Below, piece by piece: positions 16,773-26,724 of a stretch of DNA of 54,680 nt. The notes under the pieces are model-generated. The model saw only the letters and a program-made list of their open reading frames with translations. It did not search any database and was not told where the DNA came from. Location of the stretch: assembly GCF_000714935.1 (NCBI RefSeq), contig NZ_JMIR01000028.1, positions 1-54,680 on the forward strand. The letters run 5' to 3'. Position 1 is the stretch's first letter. The number at the start of each line of letters is the position of its first letter. Source of the stretch: Tumebacillus flagellatus. GTDB lineage: Bacteria > Bacillota > Bacilli > Tumebacillales > Tumebacillaceae. The position numbers and the translations under genes were made by a program.

Positions 16773-16786
16773 TGGAAGCGCTGTCA
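16773..16786 (+). promoter_or_regulatory. Candidate CcpA binding site (cre) upstream of oppB
   Basis: TGGAAGCGCTGTCA differs from the cre consensus TGWAANCGNTNWCA at one position and is nearly palindromic. It lies about 160 bases upstream of the oppB start, on the side that would hold the promoter. It would place peptide uptake under carbon catabolite control. No clear -35/-10 pair was found to show whether it overlaps a promoter. Confidence 0.45.
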
Positions 16787-16967
16787 TGGCCGGTTTCGCG
16801 CACGCCGTTTTCCCCTCCTCCCCCTTAAGATGAAAGGTGAAACCTTGTGTGTGAGTGTATGGTAAGGCTCAGCCTAATACCCGGAGTCAATTGTGCGACT
16901 TTTCAAGTAAATCAAAATTCGCGTTGTAGGACACGTCCCTCTATCCCTATGGAGAGACGGAGATTTT

Positions 16968-17045
16968 ATGCAACAAAAGATTCCGACAACGCTGATTACT
17001 AGAGAAACAGCCACAAGTTATACAATAACACAAACATCTGATTGA
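16968..17045 (+). CDS. Possible 25-residue ORF (doubtful)
   Basis: The ORF runs ATG to TGA with GGAG five to six bases upstream and is preceded by a small hairpin (CGTCCCTC / GAGAGACG, one mismatch). The predicted peptide (MQQKIPTTLITRETATSY...) is threonine-rich with no recognised motif. It is listed only because of its ribosome binding site; a chance ORF is equally likely. Confidence 0.2.
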   Translation: MQQKIPTTLITRETATSYTITQTSD

Positions 17046-17180
17046 TGCGAGAGATTTGTGACCGATTTCGTCACGAATCTAGAATATTTCTTAGAAGATT
17101 CGCCATAAATCTACACGAAACGACTCCTTCTCTCCTCTCTGCGAGAACACTTGTGCATCCGTTGTATACCTTTAGACACA

Positions 17181-17218
17181 AAAAGACCCCGGGGGTTACA
17201 CCCTGGGGTCAATTTTTT
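17181..17218. terminator. Terminator of mdh
   Basis: GACCCC (17185-17190) pairs with GGGGTC (17205-17210), with further GGG/CCC pairing inside. A five-T run follows on the minus strand and a seven-T run on the plus strand, so it may work in both directions. Confidence 0.85.
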
Positions 17219-17224
17219 TGAAAA

Positions 17225-18163
17225 TTAGGAAACGACTTTGATGACGTTGCGGACAGACTCCGCCGACTTGTCGAGAGCCGTTTTCTCTTCAGCAGTCAAT
17301 TCCAATTCATACACTTTCTCGATGCCGTTTGCGCCAAGCAGTGTCGGAACGCCCATGAAGAGGTTGTCATAGCCGTATTCGCCTTCGAGCAGGACGATCG
17401 ACGGCAAGATGCGTTTCTTGTCCTTGAGGATCGCTTCCGCCATCTGGACGAGCGATGCTGCCGGAGCGTAGTACGCAGAGCCGTTGCCGAGCAACTGCAC
17501 GATTTCGCCGCCGCCAACGCGTGCGCGTTGCACGATCTCAGCCAGACGCTCAGCCGGGATCAGCTTCTCCAGCGGGATGCCGCCCGCATAGGAGTAGCGA
17601 ACGAGCGGAACCATGTCGTCGCCGTGGCCGCCGAGGACGAAGCCGGTGACGTCTTCCACCGAAACGCCCAGTTCCATCGCGATGAAGGAACGGAAACGCG
17701 CGGTGTCGAGCACGCCGGATTGGCCGATGACGCGCTGTTTCGGGAAGCCGGACGCTTTGTACGCCACATAGGTCATCGCGTCGACCGGGTTGGAGAGAAT
17801 CAACAAGATGGTGTTCGGGGAATACTTTACGACTTGCTCAGTAACGGATTTCACGATGCCGGCGTTGGTGTTGACGAGGTCGTCACGGGACATGCCCGGT
17901 TTGCGAGCCACGCCGGCGGTGATGATCACCAGGTCGGAGTCTGCGGTGTCTTCGTAGTTCGAGGTGCCGATGATGTTGGCATCCACACCCAGAACCGGGG
18001 TTGCTTCAAACATGTCGAGAGCTTTCCCCTTGGTCGGGTTCTCCAGTTGCGGGATGTCGAGCAGGACGACATCGCCGAGTTCCTTTTGAGCCAAGAACAG
18101 TGCAGTGGTTGCGCCGGTGAAACCAGCGCCGACAACGGTGATTTTTTTACGCTTCAGAGTCAT
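17225..18163 (-). CDS. mdh: Malate dehydrogenase (LDH-like)
   Basis: Oxidises malate to oxaloacetate with NAD. 312 residues from the ATG at 18163, eight bases after GGGGT. The Rossmann motif [11 protein letters not shown] is at about 11-21. The substrate arginines are in [13 protein letters not shown], the Asp-Arg pair in VLDTARF (Asp153), and catalytic His180 in [10 protein letters not shown]. It follows icd with a short gap, keeping the icd-mdh order of Bacillus, and ends at a strong terminator. Confidence 0.96.
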   Translation of the reverse strand: MTLKRKKITVVGAGFTGATTALFLAQKELGDVVLLDIPQLENPTKGKALDMFEATPVLGVDANIIGTSNYEDTADSDLVIITAGVARKPGMSRDDLVNTNAGIVKSVTEQVVKYSPNTILLILSNPVDAMTYVAYKASGFPKQRVIGQSGVLDTARFRSFIAMELGVSVEDVTGFVLGGHGDDMVPLVRYSYAGGIPLEKLIPAERLAEIVQRARVGGGEIVQLLGNGSAYYAPAASLVQMAEAILKDKKRILPSIVLLEGEYGYDNLFMGVPTLLGANGIEKVYELELTAEEKTALDKSAESVRNVIKVVS

Positions 18164-18210
18164 GTTGTAGTACCCCACTTTCGTCTTGTCTATAGTTAAT
18201 AATAGTGTGC

Positions 18211-19500
18211 CTACAGGTTTTTAATGATCGCGTCTGCGAATTCGGAGCACTTCACTTCGTTTGCGCCTTCCATGAGACGTGCGAAGTCATAGGTGACCGT
18301 CTTCTGATCGATCGCTTTCTCAAGCGCTGCGACGATGGAATCAGCCGCTTCTTGCCAGCCGAGGAATTCCAGCATCATGACGCCGGAGAGGATGACGGAA
18401 CCCGGGTTGACTTTGTCGAGGTTCGCGTACTTCGGCGCGGTGCCGTGGGTAGCTTCGAACACAGCATGACCGGTTACGTAGTTGATGTTCGCGCCCGGAG
18501 CGATGCCGATGCCGCCGACTTGCGCAGCCAGTGCGTCGGAGATGTAGTCGCCGTTGAGGTTGAGGGTCGCGATGACATCGTACTCAGCCGGACGGGTCAA
18601 GATCTGTTGCAGGAACGCATCGGCGATGACGTCCTTCACGATGATCTTGCCAGCCGCTTCCGCTGCCGCTTGCGCTTTGTTCGCAGCGTCGGTGCCTTCC
18701 GCGTCCTTGATTCGGTCATATTGTGCCCAAGTGAAGACTTTATCTGCATATTCGCGCTCAGCGACTTCATAACCCCAAGTTTTGAACGCGCCTTCGGTGA
18801 ATTTCATGATGTTGCCTTTGTGCACGAGAGTCAGGGACTTGCGGTTTTGCGCGATCGCGTAGTCCAGCGCGGAACGCACGAGACGCTCGGTGCCTTCCTT
18901 GGAAACCGGCTTGATGCCGATGCCGGAAGTTTCCGGGAAGCGGATCTTCTTCACAGCCAGTTCGTTGCGCAGGAAGTCGATGACTTTCTTCACTTCCGGG
19001 GTGCCTTCTGCGTACTCGATGCCTGCGTAGATGTCTTCGGAGTTCTCGCGGAAGATGACCATGTCCACCAGTTCCGGATGCTTGACCGGGGACGGAACGC
19101 CGTTGAAGTAGCGAACCGGACGAACGCATGCAAACAGGTCGAGCTCTTGACGGAGCGCGACGTTCAGAGAACGGATGCCGCCGCCGACCGGAGTGGTGAG
19201 CGGGCCTTTGATCCCGACGAGGTATTCGCGGAATGCGGTAAGGGTATCGTTCGGAAGCCATTCGCCAGTTTGATTGAACGCTTTTTCACCTGCGAGAACT
19301 TCGAACCATTCGATTTTCTTCTCGCCGTTGTAAGCTTTCTGAACAGCCGCGTCAAACACGCGAACGGACGCATTCCAGATGTCCGGACCGGTGCCGTCCC
19401 CTTCGATAAACGGGATGATCGGGTTGTTCGGTACTTGCAGTTTGCCATTCTCAATGGCGATCTTCTCACCTTGAGTCGGAGCGGTGTACTTTTCAAACAT
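18211..19500 (-). CDS. icd: NADP-dependent isocitrate dehydrogenase
   Basis: Converts isocitrate to 2-oxoglutarate. 429 residues from the ATG at 19500, which has AGGAGGTCAT upstream. The isocitrate-binding segment is [12 protein letters not shown], with the phosphorylatable-type serine. Other family blocks are [30 protein letters not shown] and [10 protein letters not shown]. The long upstream leader contains two hairpins and a 13-base palindrome, which suggest regulation. It is probably co-transcribed with mdh, 47 bases downstream. Confidence 0.96.
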   Translation of the reverse strand: MFEKYTAPTQGEKIAIENGKLQVPNNPIIPFIEGDGTGPDIWNASVRVFDAAVQKAYNGEKKIEWFEVLAGEKAFNQTGEWLPNDTLTAFREYLVGIKGPLTTPVGGGIRSLNVALRQELDLFACVRPVRYFNGVPSPVKHPELVDMVIFRENSEDIYAGIEYAEGTPEVKKVIDFLRNELAVKKIRFPETSGIGIKPVSKEGTERLVRSALDYAIAQNRKSLTLVHKGNIMKFTEGAFKTWGYEVAEREYADKVFTWAQYDRIKDAEGTDAANKAQAAAEAAGKIIVKDVIADAFLQQILTRPAEYDVIATLNLNGDYISDALAAQVGGIGIAPGANINYVTGHAVFEATHGTAPKYANLDKVNPGSVILSGVMMLEFLGWQEAADSIVAALEKAIDQKTVTYDFARLMEGANEVKCSEFADAIIKNL

Positions 19501-19530
19501 GAAACAATGACCTCCTTCGCCTATGTACAG

Positions 19531-19602
19531 ATACATGAGTGGGTAAGGAGGCATTCAGCAGTCCCCTTACCCACTTATCTGGAAAAAATAACGCATTGCG
19601 TT
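19531..19602 (-). promoter_or_regulatory. Structured leader and palindrome upstream of icd
   Basis: AGTGGGTAAGG (19538-19548) and CCTTACCCACT (19565-19575) form a perfect 11-base-pair stem with a 16-base loop, about 38 bases upstream of the icd ATG. Just upstream in transcription terms is the palindrome AACGCATTGCGTT (19590-19602), a possible operator. No T run follows the stem, so it is not a simple terminator. The ligand or regulator is unknown. Confidence 0.45.
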
Positions 19603-19665
19603 GTGGTTTCATCATACCATACGTCAACTTCGTGCAACAACAACTAATTTCCATTGCTCGAACCT

Positions 19666-19686
19666 GAGTTTCAACAGGTGAAACTC
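19666..19686 (-). terminator. Hairpin at the end of the EamA gene, weak terminator
   Basis: GAGTTTCA (19666-19673) pairs with TGAAACTC (19679-19686) around a five-base loop. The stem overlaps the stop codon. No T run follows, so termination strength is doubtful. Confidence 0.35.
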
Positions 19687-20611
19687 ACTGGATTTTTTTA
19701 GAGGAGCTGAGAAACAGCCAGATGCCGCTCAAAATCACGGCACCGCCTACCCATTGCGCCGCCGCCACCGATTCGCCGAGCAACAAAAACGCAAGGATCG
19801 TCGCGCCGATCGGCTCTCCGAGGATCCCCATCGAGATCGTCGCCGCGTTGACGTATTTCAACAGCCAGTTGAACAGCGTATGACCGAACACCGTCGGCAC
19901 CACGGCAAGCAAGGCGAACAGCAACCATTCGTGCGCGTCGTACGCGACCAGTGAATAGCCTTCCCCCAAGCAGTAGAAAAACATCACGAGGATCGCAAAA
20001 ATGTACACATACAGCGAGTACACCATCGACGACATGCCTTGCTGAGCGCTGCGCAGATATTGTCCGATCACCATATAACCGCTGACGGCGAGCGTCCCGA
20101 GCAGCGACAACAGATCGCCCCACAGCGCATCGCCGGAGACGCGGAAGTCGCCCCAGCCGATGCAGGTGCTCCCGATGATCGCGATGCCCGCCCCCGCCCA
20201 CGTGCGCAAGGACGTGCGCTCACCGAGCGTGAAATACGCCAGCGCCATGACGAAGATCGGTTGCAGCGTGATCAAGATCGTGGACGACGCCACGGTGGTG
20301 TATTTCAAAGACCCGATCCAGAGAATGAAGTGAAACGCCAAACAAACCCCGGACGCCGCGACGAGCAGCCACGTTTTCAGCGTAAACGCGCGAACTTCGG
20401 CGCGGGACTTTTGCGTAAACAGCACGGGACAGAGCATGAGAAACGTGATCAAGAGTCGGTAGAGACCCAGCACGGTCGCCGGTGCGCTCGACCACTTGAT
20501 GATGATGGCGGAGAACGAGACGGCGAGCACGCCGATCACCAAAAAAACAATCGGCGGCACAGGCAGTGATTTACTGTTCGGTTGCGGCGTTTGCAGTTGT
20601 AATTCAGACAT
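19685..20611 (-). CDS. EamA-family (DMT superfamily) transporter
   Basis: 308 residues with about ten hydrophobic segments in two EamA halves (the first around residues 20-150, the second around 165-300). Family features include an early FSAIIIKWSSAPATVLGLYRL segment and ALAYFTLGER closing the first half. The second half ends LGEPIGATILAFLLLGE. Members export amino acids, nucleosides or other metabolites, and the substrate cannot be told from sequence. GGAG lies nine bases before the ATG. It sits between icd and fxsA without an evident functional link. Confidence 0.85.
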   Translation of the reverse strand: MSELQLQTPQPNSKSLPVPPIVFLVIGVLAVSFSAIIIKWSSAPATVLGLYRLLITFLMLCPVLFTQKSRAEVRAFTLKTWLLVAASGVCLAFHFILWIGSLKYTTVASSTILITLQPIFVMALAYFTLGERTSLRTWAGAGIAIIGSTCIGWGDFRVSGDALWGDLLSLLGTLAVSGYMVIGQYLRSAQQGMSSMVYSLYVYIFAILVMFFYCLGEGYSLVAYDAHEWLLFALLAVVPTVFGHTLFNWLLKYVNAATISMGILGEPIGATILAFLLLGESVAAAQWVGGAVILSGIWLFLSSSKKIQ

Positions 20612-20632
20612 TCCGATTTGCTCCTTCTCCCA

Positions 20633-21025
20633 CTATCTGCGGTAATACGTGATTCGACCCTTCGACAACAAGCGCAACAGCAAGATCTTCAACACCGGTT
20701 TCAACACGTTGCGCACGCCCGGCACGAGCAGGATCAGCCCGAACACGTCGGTCAGAAAGCCCGGCGTCAAAAGCAATGTCCCTCCGACGAGGACACACAC
20801 ACCGTCGAGCAACGACGCTCCGGGGAGCATGCCCATCGAGAACTCGCGGCGAATCTGGTTCCATGTGCGCACGCCTTGCGTTTTCAAGAGATACGCGCCA
20901 AGCAACGAAGACAGCACGATCAGGAGAAACGTCGGCCAGCCGCCGATGGCGTGACCGACTCCGATGATCGTGAAAATCTCCAAGGCGGGGACGACGATCA
21001 GCACGAAAAGCAGCACGCGGCTCAC
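20633..21025 (-). CDS. fxsA: FxsA family membrane protein
   Basis: 130 residues with four hydrophobic stretches. The characteristic FxsA blocks are VVPALEIFTIIGVGHAIGGWPTF near the start and LLTPGFLTDVFGLILLVPGVR near the end. Escherichia coli FxsA is linked to exclusion of phage T7 by F-plasmid cells; its biochemical role is unknown. The GTG start at 21025 overlaps the thioesterase stop (GTGA), so the genes are coupled. An fxsA gene near pyk is also common in Bacillus. Confidence 0.85.
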   Translation of the reverse strand: MSRVLLFVLIVVPALEIFTIIGVGHAIGGWPTFLLIVLSSLLGAYLLKTQGVRTWNQIRREFSMGMLPGASLLDGVCVLVGGTLLLTPGFLTDVFGLILLVPGVRNVLKPVLKILLLRLLSKGRITYYRR

Positions 21026-21459
21026 GGCGTGGTTCCTGCTCGTTCGACGATCAGCGCATGCAGGTCCGGGTACGTCTTGTGCATGCGGACAACATGTCCG
21101 CTCTGTGCCTCTTGGAAGACGTGTTCCGTCTTGCCGCTGACCAGCTTCTCACCGTCCGACAGACGGTAGACCTCATAAGCGAACGTGAGACGTACTTTAT
21201 TGTAGGAATCGATCCACGTCCGCACTTCCACCGCGTCGTCAAACAGCGCCGACGCATGATACTTGCAGGAGATTTCCGTCACGGGCAAGAACACGCCCGC
21301 CTCTTCAAGCGGCCGGTACGGAAACCCGCTTTGGCGCATGAACTCCACGCGCCCGACTTCAAACCAATGCAGATAGTTCGCATGATGGACGATCCCCATC
21401 TTGTCCGTTTCGTGATAGCGCACGGAGAACTCCGTGGTGACAACCGTCTTGTCTGCCAT
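21022..21459 (-). CDS. Acyl-CoA thioesterase, YbgC/FadM-like (hot-dog fold)
   Basis: 145 residues from the ATG at 21459, placed behind AAAGGGGG; an upstream in-frame ATG lies before that site. The 4HBT signature is near the N-terminus: YHETDKMGIVHHANYLHWFE, in which the aspartate after the ET pair is the usual catalytic residue. It probably hydrolyses short or medium acyl-CoA. It lies between pyk and fxsA, after the pyk terminator. Confidence 0.85.
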   Translation of the reverse strand: MADKTVVTTEFSVRYHETDKMGIVHHANYLHWFEVGRVEFMRQSGFPYRPLEEAGVFLPVTEISCKYHASALFDDAVEVRTWIDSYNKVRLTFAYEVYRLSDGEKLVSGKTEHVFQEAQSGHVVRMHKTYPDLHALIVERAGTTP

Positions 21460-21496
21460 CTTCAAGCCCCCTTTGTTCATACGGTTTATTATAACG

Positions 21497-21528
21497 CAAA
21501 AAACGCTCCCCGGCTGAGGAGCGTTTTC
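21497..21528 (-). terminator. Terminator of pyk
   Basis: AAACGCTCC (21501-21509) pairs with GGAGCGTTT (21518-21526). On the minus strand the stem is followed by six T residues. Confidence 0.9.
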
Positions 21529-21553
21529 GATAAAAAATGAACCAGCGCGCAGC

Positions 21554-23311
21554 TTACAGCACGTGCGCGACGCCTTCGTACACCAAGCCGGTGCGCGGGT
21601 CGACGGTGACGGTCGTGCCGGTTTGCAGCAGATCGGTCGCGCCTTGGACGCCGACGATTACCGGAATGCCCAGCGAGATGCCGACAACTGCCGCGTGCGA
21701 AGTGAGACCGCCCTCCACCGTGATGACGGCAGCCGCTTTCTCCATCGCCGGAACGATGTCGCGGTCGGTCGCGTGTGTGACGAGGATGTCGCCTTCTGCC
21801 ATTTCCAGCAGCTCTTCGGTTTTGTTGCTGACGAAGAGGCGACCGGAAACCGCGTTGTGGCCGATGCCTTGGCCGCGTACCAAGATTTCGCCGATCGTGT
21901 GCACTTTGATCATGTTCGTGGTGCCCGGTTGTCCGACCGGAACACCTGCGGTGATCACGAGCAAGTTGCCGTGTTCCACGATTCCGGACGACAGCGCGCC
22001 TTCCACGGAGACGGAAAGCAGTTCGTCGGTCGTCTTCGCTTTTTGCGTCAACACCGGGTACACGCCCCAGGAAACGTGCAGGCGGCGCGCCACGTCGGCG
22101 TTGTTCGTCGTCGCGATGATCGGTGCGGACGGACGATGCTTCGATACCATGCGCGCGGTATGGCCGCTGGAAGTTGCCGTGACGATCGCGTGCGCTTTCA
22201 GATCCTTGGCAACGGTTGCCACCGCGTGGGACATCGCATCGGTGACGGTGCCCGTCTCGGCGATCAAACCGTTGGAACGGACCGAGACGAGGTGACCGAA
22301 CAGCGCTTCTTCGGCGCGTTCCGCGATGCGCGCCATCGTGGCGACCGCTTCTGCCGGGTATTTGCCCGCTGCCGTTTCGCCGGAGAGCATGATCGCATCG
22401 GTGCCGTCAAAAATCGCGTTGGCCACGTCGCTCGCTTCCGCACGGGTCGGACGCGGGTTGCGCTCCATCGAGTCGAGCATCTGCGTCGCGGTGATGACCG
22501 GTTTGCCGAGCTTGTTGCATTTGGAGATCAGCATCTTCTGTGCGAGCGGCACTTCTTCAGTCGGGATTTCCACGCCGAGGTCGCCGCGCGCGACCATCAG
22601 GCCGTCGGTGACTTCCAGAATCTCGTCGATCAATTCCAGGCCTTCCTGGGTTTCGATCTTGGAGATGATCAGTTGGTTGGCGTTCTTCTCTTCGAGAATG
22701 CGGCGCACGTCGAGCACGTCGGACGCTTTGCGCACGAAGGAAGCGGCGATCAAGTCCACGCCTTGATCCACGCCGAAGCGGATGTCGGCGATGTCCTTCT
22801 CGGTGACCGATTCGATGCGCAGCTTCACGCCCGGCGCGTTGATGCCCTTGCGGTTTTTCAAGATGCCTCCGTTGGTGACGCGGCAATGGATGTCCTTGCC
22901 CTCGACTTTTTCCACGATGAGTCCGATCAAACCGTCGTCGATGCGCAGGTCGGAGCCGGCGGTAACGTCTTCCGGCAGCCCTTCATAAGAAATCGAGATG
23001 CGGTTCTCATCGCCGAGTTCGATCTGTTCGGTGGTGAGGATGATCTTCGCATCGTTGTGCAGTTCAACAGCGCCGTCTCGCACCATGCCGGTGCGGATCT
23101 TCGGGCCTTTGATGTCGAGCATGATCGCGACGTCCTTGCCCAGTTCTTCAGACGCTTGGCGGATGTTGCGAATGCGTGCTGCATGCTCGTCATATGTACC
23201 GTGCGAGAAGTTGAGTCGGGCGACGTTCATCCCGTTTTGGATCAATTGCTTCAACATGTCGACCGATTCAGACGCCGGTCCAATTGTACAAACGATTTTC
23301 GTTCTGCGCAT
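21554..23311 (-). CDS. pyk: Pyruvate kinase with C-terminal PEP-utiliser-like domain
   Basis: Converts phosphoenolpyruvate and ADP to pyruvate and ATP. The 585-residue length equals that of Bacillus enzymes, which carry an extra C-terminal domain of about 110 residues related to the PEP-utilising mobile domain (LEMAEGDILVTHATDRDIVPAM, GGLTSHAAVVG). The N-terminal MRRTKIVCTIGPAS and the active-site MVARGDLGVEIP and ATQMLDSM blocks are intact. GGGGGAG precedes the ATG. It lies 80 bases after pfkA and ends at a strong terminator, so pfkA and pyk probably share a transcript as in Bacillus. Confidence 0.97.
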   Translation of the reverse strand: MRRTKIVCTIGPASESVDMLKQLIQNGMNVARLNFSHGTYDEHAARIRNIRQASEELGKDVAIMLDIKGPKIRTGMVRDGAVELHNDAKIILTTEQIELGDENRISISYEGLPEDVTAGSDLRIDDGLIGLIVEKVEGKDIHCRVTNGGILKNRKGINAPGVKLRIESVTEKDIADIRFGVDQGVDLIAASFVRKASDVLDVRRILEEKNANQLIISKIETQEGLELIDEILEVTDGLMVARGDLGVEIPTEEVPLAQKMLISKCNKLGKPVITATQMLDSMERNPRPTRAEASDVANAIFDGTDAIMLSGETAAGKYPAEAVATMARIAERAEEALFGHLVSVRSNGLIAETGTVTDAMSHAVATVAKDLKAHAIVTATSSGHTARMVSKHRPSAPIIATTNNADVARRLHVSWGVYPVLTQKAKTTDELLSVSVEGALSSGIVEHGNLLVITAGVPVGQPGTTNMIKVHTIGEILVRGQGIGHNAVSGRLFVSNKTEELLEMAEGDILVTHATDRDIVPAMEKAAAVITVEGGLTSHAAVVGISLGIPVIVGVQGATDLLQTGTTVTVDPRTGLVYEGVAHVL

Positions 23312-23391
23312 GTGCGCTCCCCCTTGAGCCTCTTAGATGTATCCAAGTGTATCAAAAAAGTGTGGTCATTTCATGAAAATTTATGAAGAGA

Positions 23392-24471
<1,080 letters not shown>

Positions 24472-24517
24472 CTATGCAGATAGGTTCAGTGTTCGCTCCC
24501 GTACCAGCCCCTATGCA

Positions 24518-25474
24518 TCAACCGTTCGCGTAGTGGCCCATGTTCTTGAACTTTTGGTAGCGCTGTTCGACCAGCACGTCTGTCGGAATCTCCAGCAGTT
24601 CGCGCAACGCGGTGACGATCGTCTCGCGCACGTTGGCGATCGTCGCTTCGTTGTCTTTGTGAGCGCCGCCTTCCGGTTCTTTGATCACGCCGTCCACAAC
24701 GCCAAACGAGTGGATGTGGTCGGCGGAGATCTTCATCGTATCGGCTGCGCGCTGTGCCTGTCCGGAATCCTTCCAGAGCAGAGCAGCTGCCCCCTCCGGC
24801 GAGATGACGCCGTAGATGGAGTTCTCCAGCATGTAGACGCGGTCGCCGATGCCCAGCGCCAACGCCCCGCCGGAGCCGCCTTCGCCGGTGACGACGCAGA
24901 TGATCGGCGTCTTCAGAGCGGCCATCTCCAACAGGTTGCGGGCGATCGCTTCGCCGATGCCGCGCTCCTCGGAAGCGATGCCCGGATACGCGCCGGACGT
25001 ATCGATGAAGCAGATCACCGGACGGCGGAACTTCTCCGCTTGCTTCATGAGACGAAGCGTCTTGCGGTAGCCTTCCGGTTGTGCCATCCCCCAGCGGCGG
25101 GCGATGTTCTCCTTGGTGTCACGGCCCTTCTGGTGGCCCATGATCGTCACCGGGATGCCGTCGAGCTTGGCAATGCCCGCCACGATCGCCTGGTCGTCGC
25201 CAAACGCGCGGTCTCCGTGCAACTCGAGGAAATCGGTGCACATGCCCTTGATGTAATCCAAGGTGGTCGGGCGTTCGGAGTGGCGCGCCATCTGCGTGCG
25301 CTGCCACGGAGACAAATCATCGTAGAGATGAGAGGCCAAGGAATCGGCCTTCTCTTCCAGTTTGCGAATCTCTTCAGAAAAGTCGAGTCCGCTCTGCTCC
25401 GAGAACGAGCGCAACTCTTCAATCTTCTTCTGCAGTTCAACCAACGGTTTTTCAAACATCAGATCATTCGCCAC
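24518..25474 (-). CDS. accA: Acetyl-CoA carboxylase carboxyltransferase subunit alpha
   Basis: With AccD it transfers the carboxyl group from biotin to acetyl-CoA, giving malonyl-CoA for fatty-acid synthesis. 318 residues from the GTG at 25474 (GGAGGTG six bases upstream), overlapping the accD stop by 11 bases. An ATG 15 bases further in is an alternative. Family blocks are [39 protein letters not shown] and [17 protein letters not shown]. The C-terminus has EPEGGAHKD. The overlap with accD favours equal synthesis of the two subunits. Confidence 0.95.
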   Translation of the reverse strand: MANDLMFEKPLVELQKKIEELRSFSEQSGLDFSEEIRKLEEKADSLASHLYDDLSPWQRTQMARHSERPTTLDYIKGMCTDFLELHGDRAFGDDQAIVAGIAKLDGIPVTIMGHQKGRDTKENIARRWGMAQPEGYRKTLRLMKQAEKFRRPVICFIDTSGAYPGIASEERGIGEAIARNLLEMAALKTPIICVVTGEGGSGGALALGIGDRVYMLENSIYGVISPEGAAALLWKDSGQAQRAADTMKISADHIHSFGVVDGVIKEPEGGAHKDNEATIANVRETIVTALRELLEIPTDVLVEQRYQKFKNMGHYANG

Positions 25475-26363
25475 GCGCGCCACCTCCGTGCAATTCCAAA
25501 ACGGTCGCCAAGGTTTGCTTCATGTCCTTGCGCGGCACGACCATGTCGAGCATGCCGTTTTTGAGCAGAAACTCAGCGGTTTGGAAGTCATCCGGGAGCT
25601 TTTGACGGATCGTCTGTTCGATGATCCGGCGGCCGGCAAAGCCGATCAGCGCGCCCGGTTCGGCGATGTTCAAGTCGCCAAGCATTGCAAACGAAGCGGT
25701 AACACCGCCGGTCGTCGGGTACGTGTTCACCGCGATGTAGAGGATGCCCTCTTCATGCAGTTTTGCAAGCGCCGCGGAAGTTTTCGCCATCTGCATCAGC
25801 GAATAAATCCCCTCTTGCATGCGGGCACCGCCCGATGCGGTGAAGAGGATCAGCGGATAGCGCTTGGCGATCGCGCGCTCGATGGCGCGGGTGATCTTCT
25901 CCCCTGCGACGGAGCCAAGCGATCCCATGAAGAACGTCGAGTCCATGACGCCCAAGACGACCGGGAAGCCGCCGATGGTGCCTTCGCCGGTCACGACCGC
26001 TTCCTTGAGGCCGGATTTCTTCATTTCGCGCTCCAACTTGGCCGGATACTCCGGGAACCCGAGCGGGTCCATCGCGGTCATATCCGCATCGTATTCGAAG
26101 AATCGGCCCTCATCCAGCGTCATCAAGATGCGTTCCATCGCGTTCACCGTATAGTGATATCCGCAGTTCGGACAGACTTTGAGGTTCTTCTCCAATTCCT
26201 TGGTAAAAGTGGCCTCGCCGCAATGTTTGCACTTGGTCATCAGGCCTTCCGGTACCGATACTTCGACCGGGGCTGTGCGGGTGCGACCCAATCGCTCAGC
26301 CACATCTTGCGAAGTCAAGGTCGCATACCGTTGCTTTTTCTTATGGAAAAGATCCTTCAGCAC
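25464..26363 (-). CDS. accD: Acetyl-CoA carboxylase carboxyltransferase subunit beta
   Basis: 299 residues from a GTG start with GAGGTGA upstream. The four-cysteine zinc finger is near the N-terminus (CKHC ... CPNC). The crotonase-like core includes [22 protein letters not shown], the oxyanion-hole block [11 protein letters not shown], and [14 protein letters not shown]-type sequence written here as [18 protein letters not shown]. It is the partner of AccA. It follows a 68-residue gene by 12 bases. Confidence 0.95.
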   Translation of the reverse strand: MLKDLFHKKKQRYATLTSQDVAERLGRTRTAPVEVSVPEGLMTKCKHCGEATFTKELEKNLKVCPNCGYHYTVNAMERILMTLDEGRFFEYDADMTAMDPLGFPEYPAKLEREMKKSGLKEAVVTGEGTIGGFPVVLGVMDSTFFMGSLGSVAGEKITRAIERAIAKRYPLILFTASGGARMQEGIYSLMQMAKTSAALAKLHEEGILYIAVNTYPTTGGVTASFAMLGDLNIAEPGALIGFAGRRIIEQTIRQKLPDDFQTAEFLLKNGMLDMVVPRKDMKQTLATVLELHGGGARGE

Positions 26364-26375
26364 GATCTCACCTCA

Positions 26376-26582
26376 TTAATTTGGATAGCGATGCGAGGAG
26401 TGGAGGATGTCCTTGAGAACTTCCTGCACCTCGTCTAGCTCAGATTCCGGAACGAGAATCTCATACTGTTCCTTGGCGATGTTCGTCTGGCGGAGCTTGA
26501 CCAGGAACCCTTCTTGCGTAAGCTTGTCCTGAATGCGCTCAGCCGTTTTGGCGTTCGGGGCAATATAGATAACTGTCCACAT
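26376..26582 (-). CDS. Small DUF2007-like protein upstream of accD
   Basis: 68 residues with GGAAGGTG seven bases before the ATG. The pattern (VIYIAPNAKTAERIQDKLTQEGFLVKLRQ then YEILVPESELDEVQEVLKDIL) fits a small ferredoxin-like domain similar to the DUF2007 'putative signal transducing' family. The gene is 12 bases upstream of accD and so is probably part of the acc operon. A regulatory link to carboxylase is inference. It has sometimes been mislabelled in databases; no decarboxylase features are present. Confidence 0.65.
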   Translation of the reverse strand: MWTVIYIAPNAKTAERIQDKLTQEGFLVKLRQTNIAKEQYEILVPESELDEVQEVLKDILHSSHRYPN

Positions 26583-26724
26583 CGAAGAGCACCTTCCCTC
26601 AGCGAAAACGTCCGTAATTTTGGACTCATCATATCATACAGCCCACTATGCCGCAACAAAGCAACAAACGCAACGGTGCAAAAAAGGAACTGGCGCGCAC
26701 CCGCCCGACACCCGCAAATTTCAC

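Larger units (their letters stand above)
16616..17224. other. 600-base intergenic region between mdh and oppB
   Basis: No convincing long gene is present. It holds a cre-like site (16773-16786), a possible 25-codon ORF (16968-17045), an inverted repeat (AGATTTGTGAC at 17052-17062 and GTCACGAATCT at 17070-17080, one mismatch, seven-base spacer) and the mdh terminator near its end. In B. subtilis the phoPR genes follow mdh at this position; they are absent here. Confidence 0.6.

Noticed and set aside
17052-17080. GTGAC-N7-GTCAC inverted repeat as a Crp/Fnr-type operator of mdh
   Set aside because: It lies downstream of mdh and far from the oppB start, and the half-site spacing does not match the TGTGA-N6-TCACA pattern.
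21563-23386. 607-codon plus-strand frame opposite pyk
   Set aside because: Shadow of pyk; composition extremely rich in R, H, D and V with no motif.
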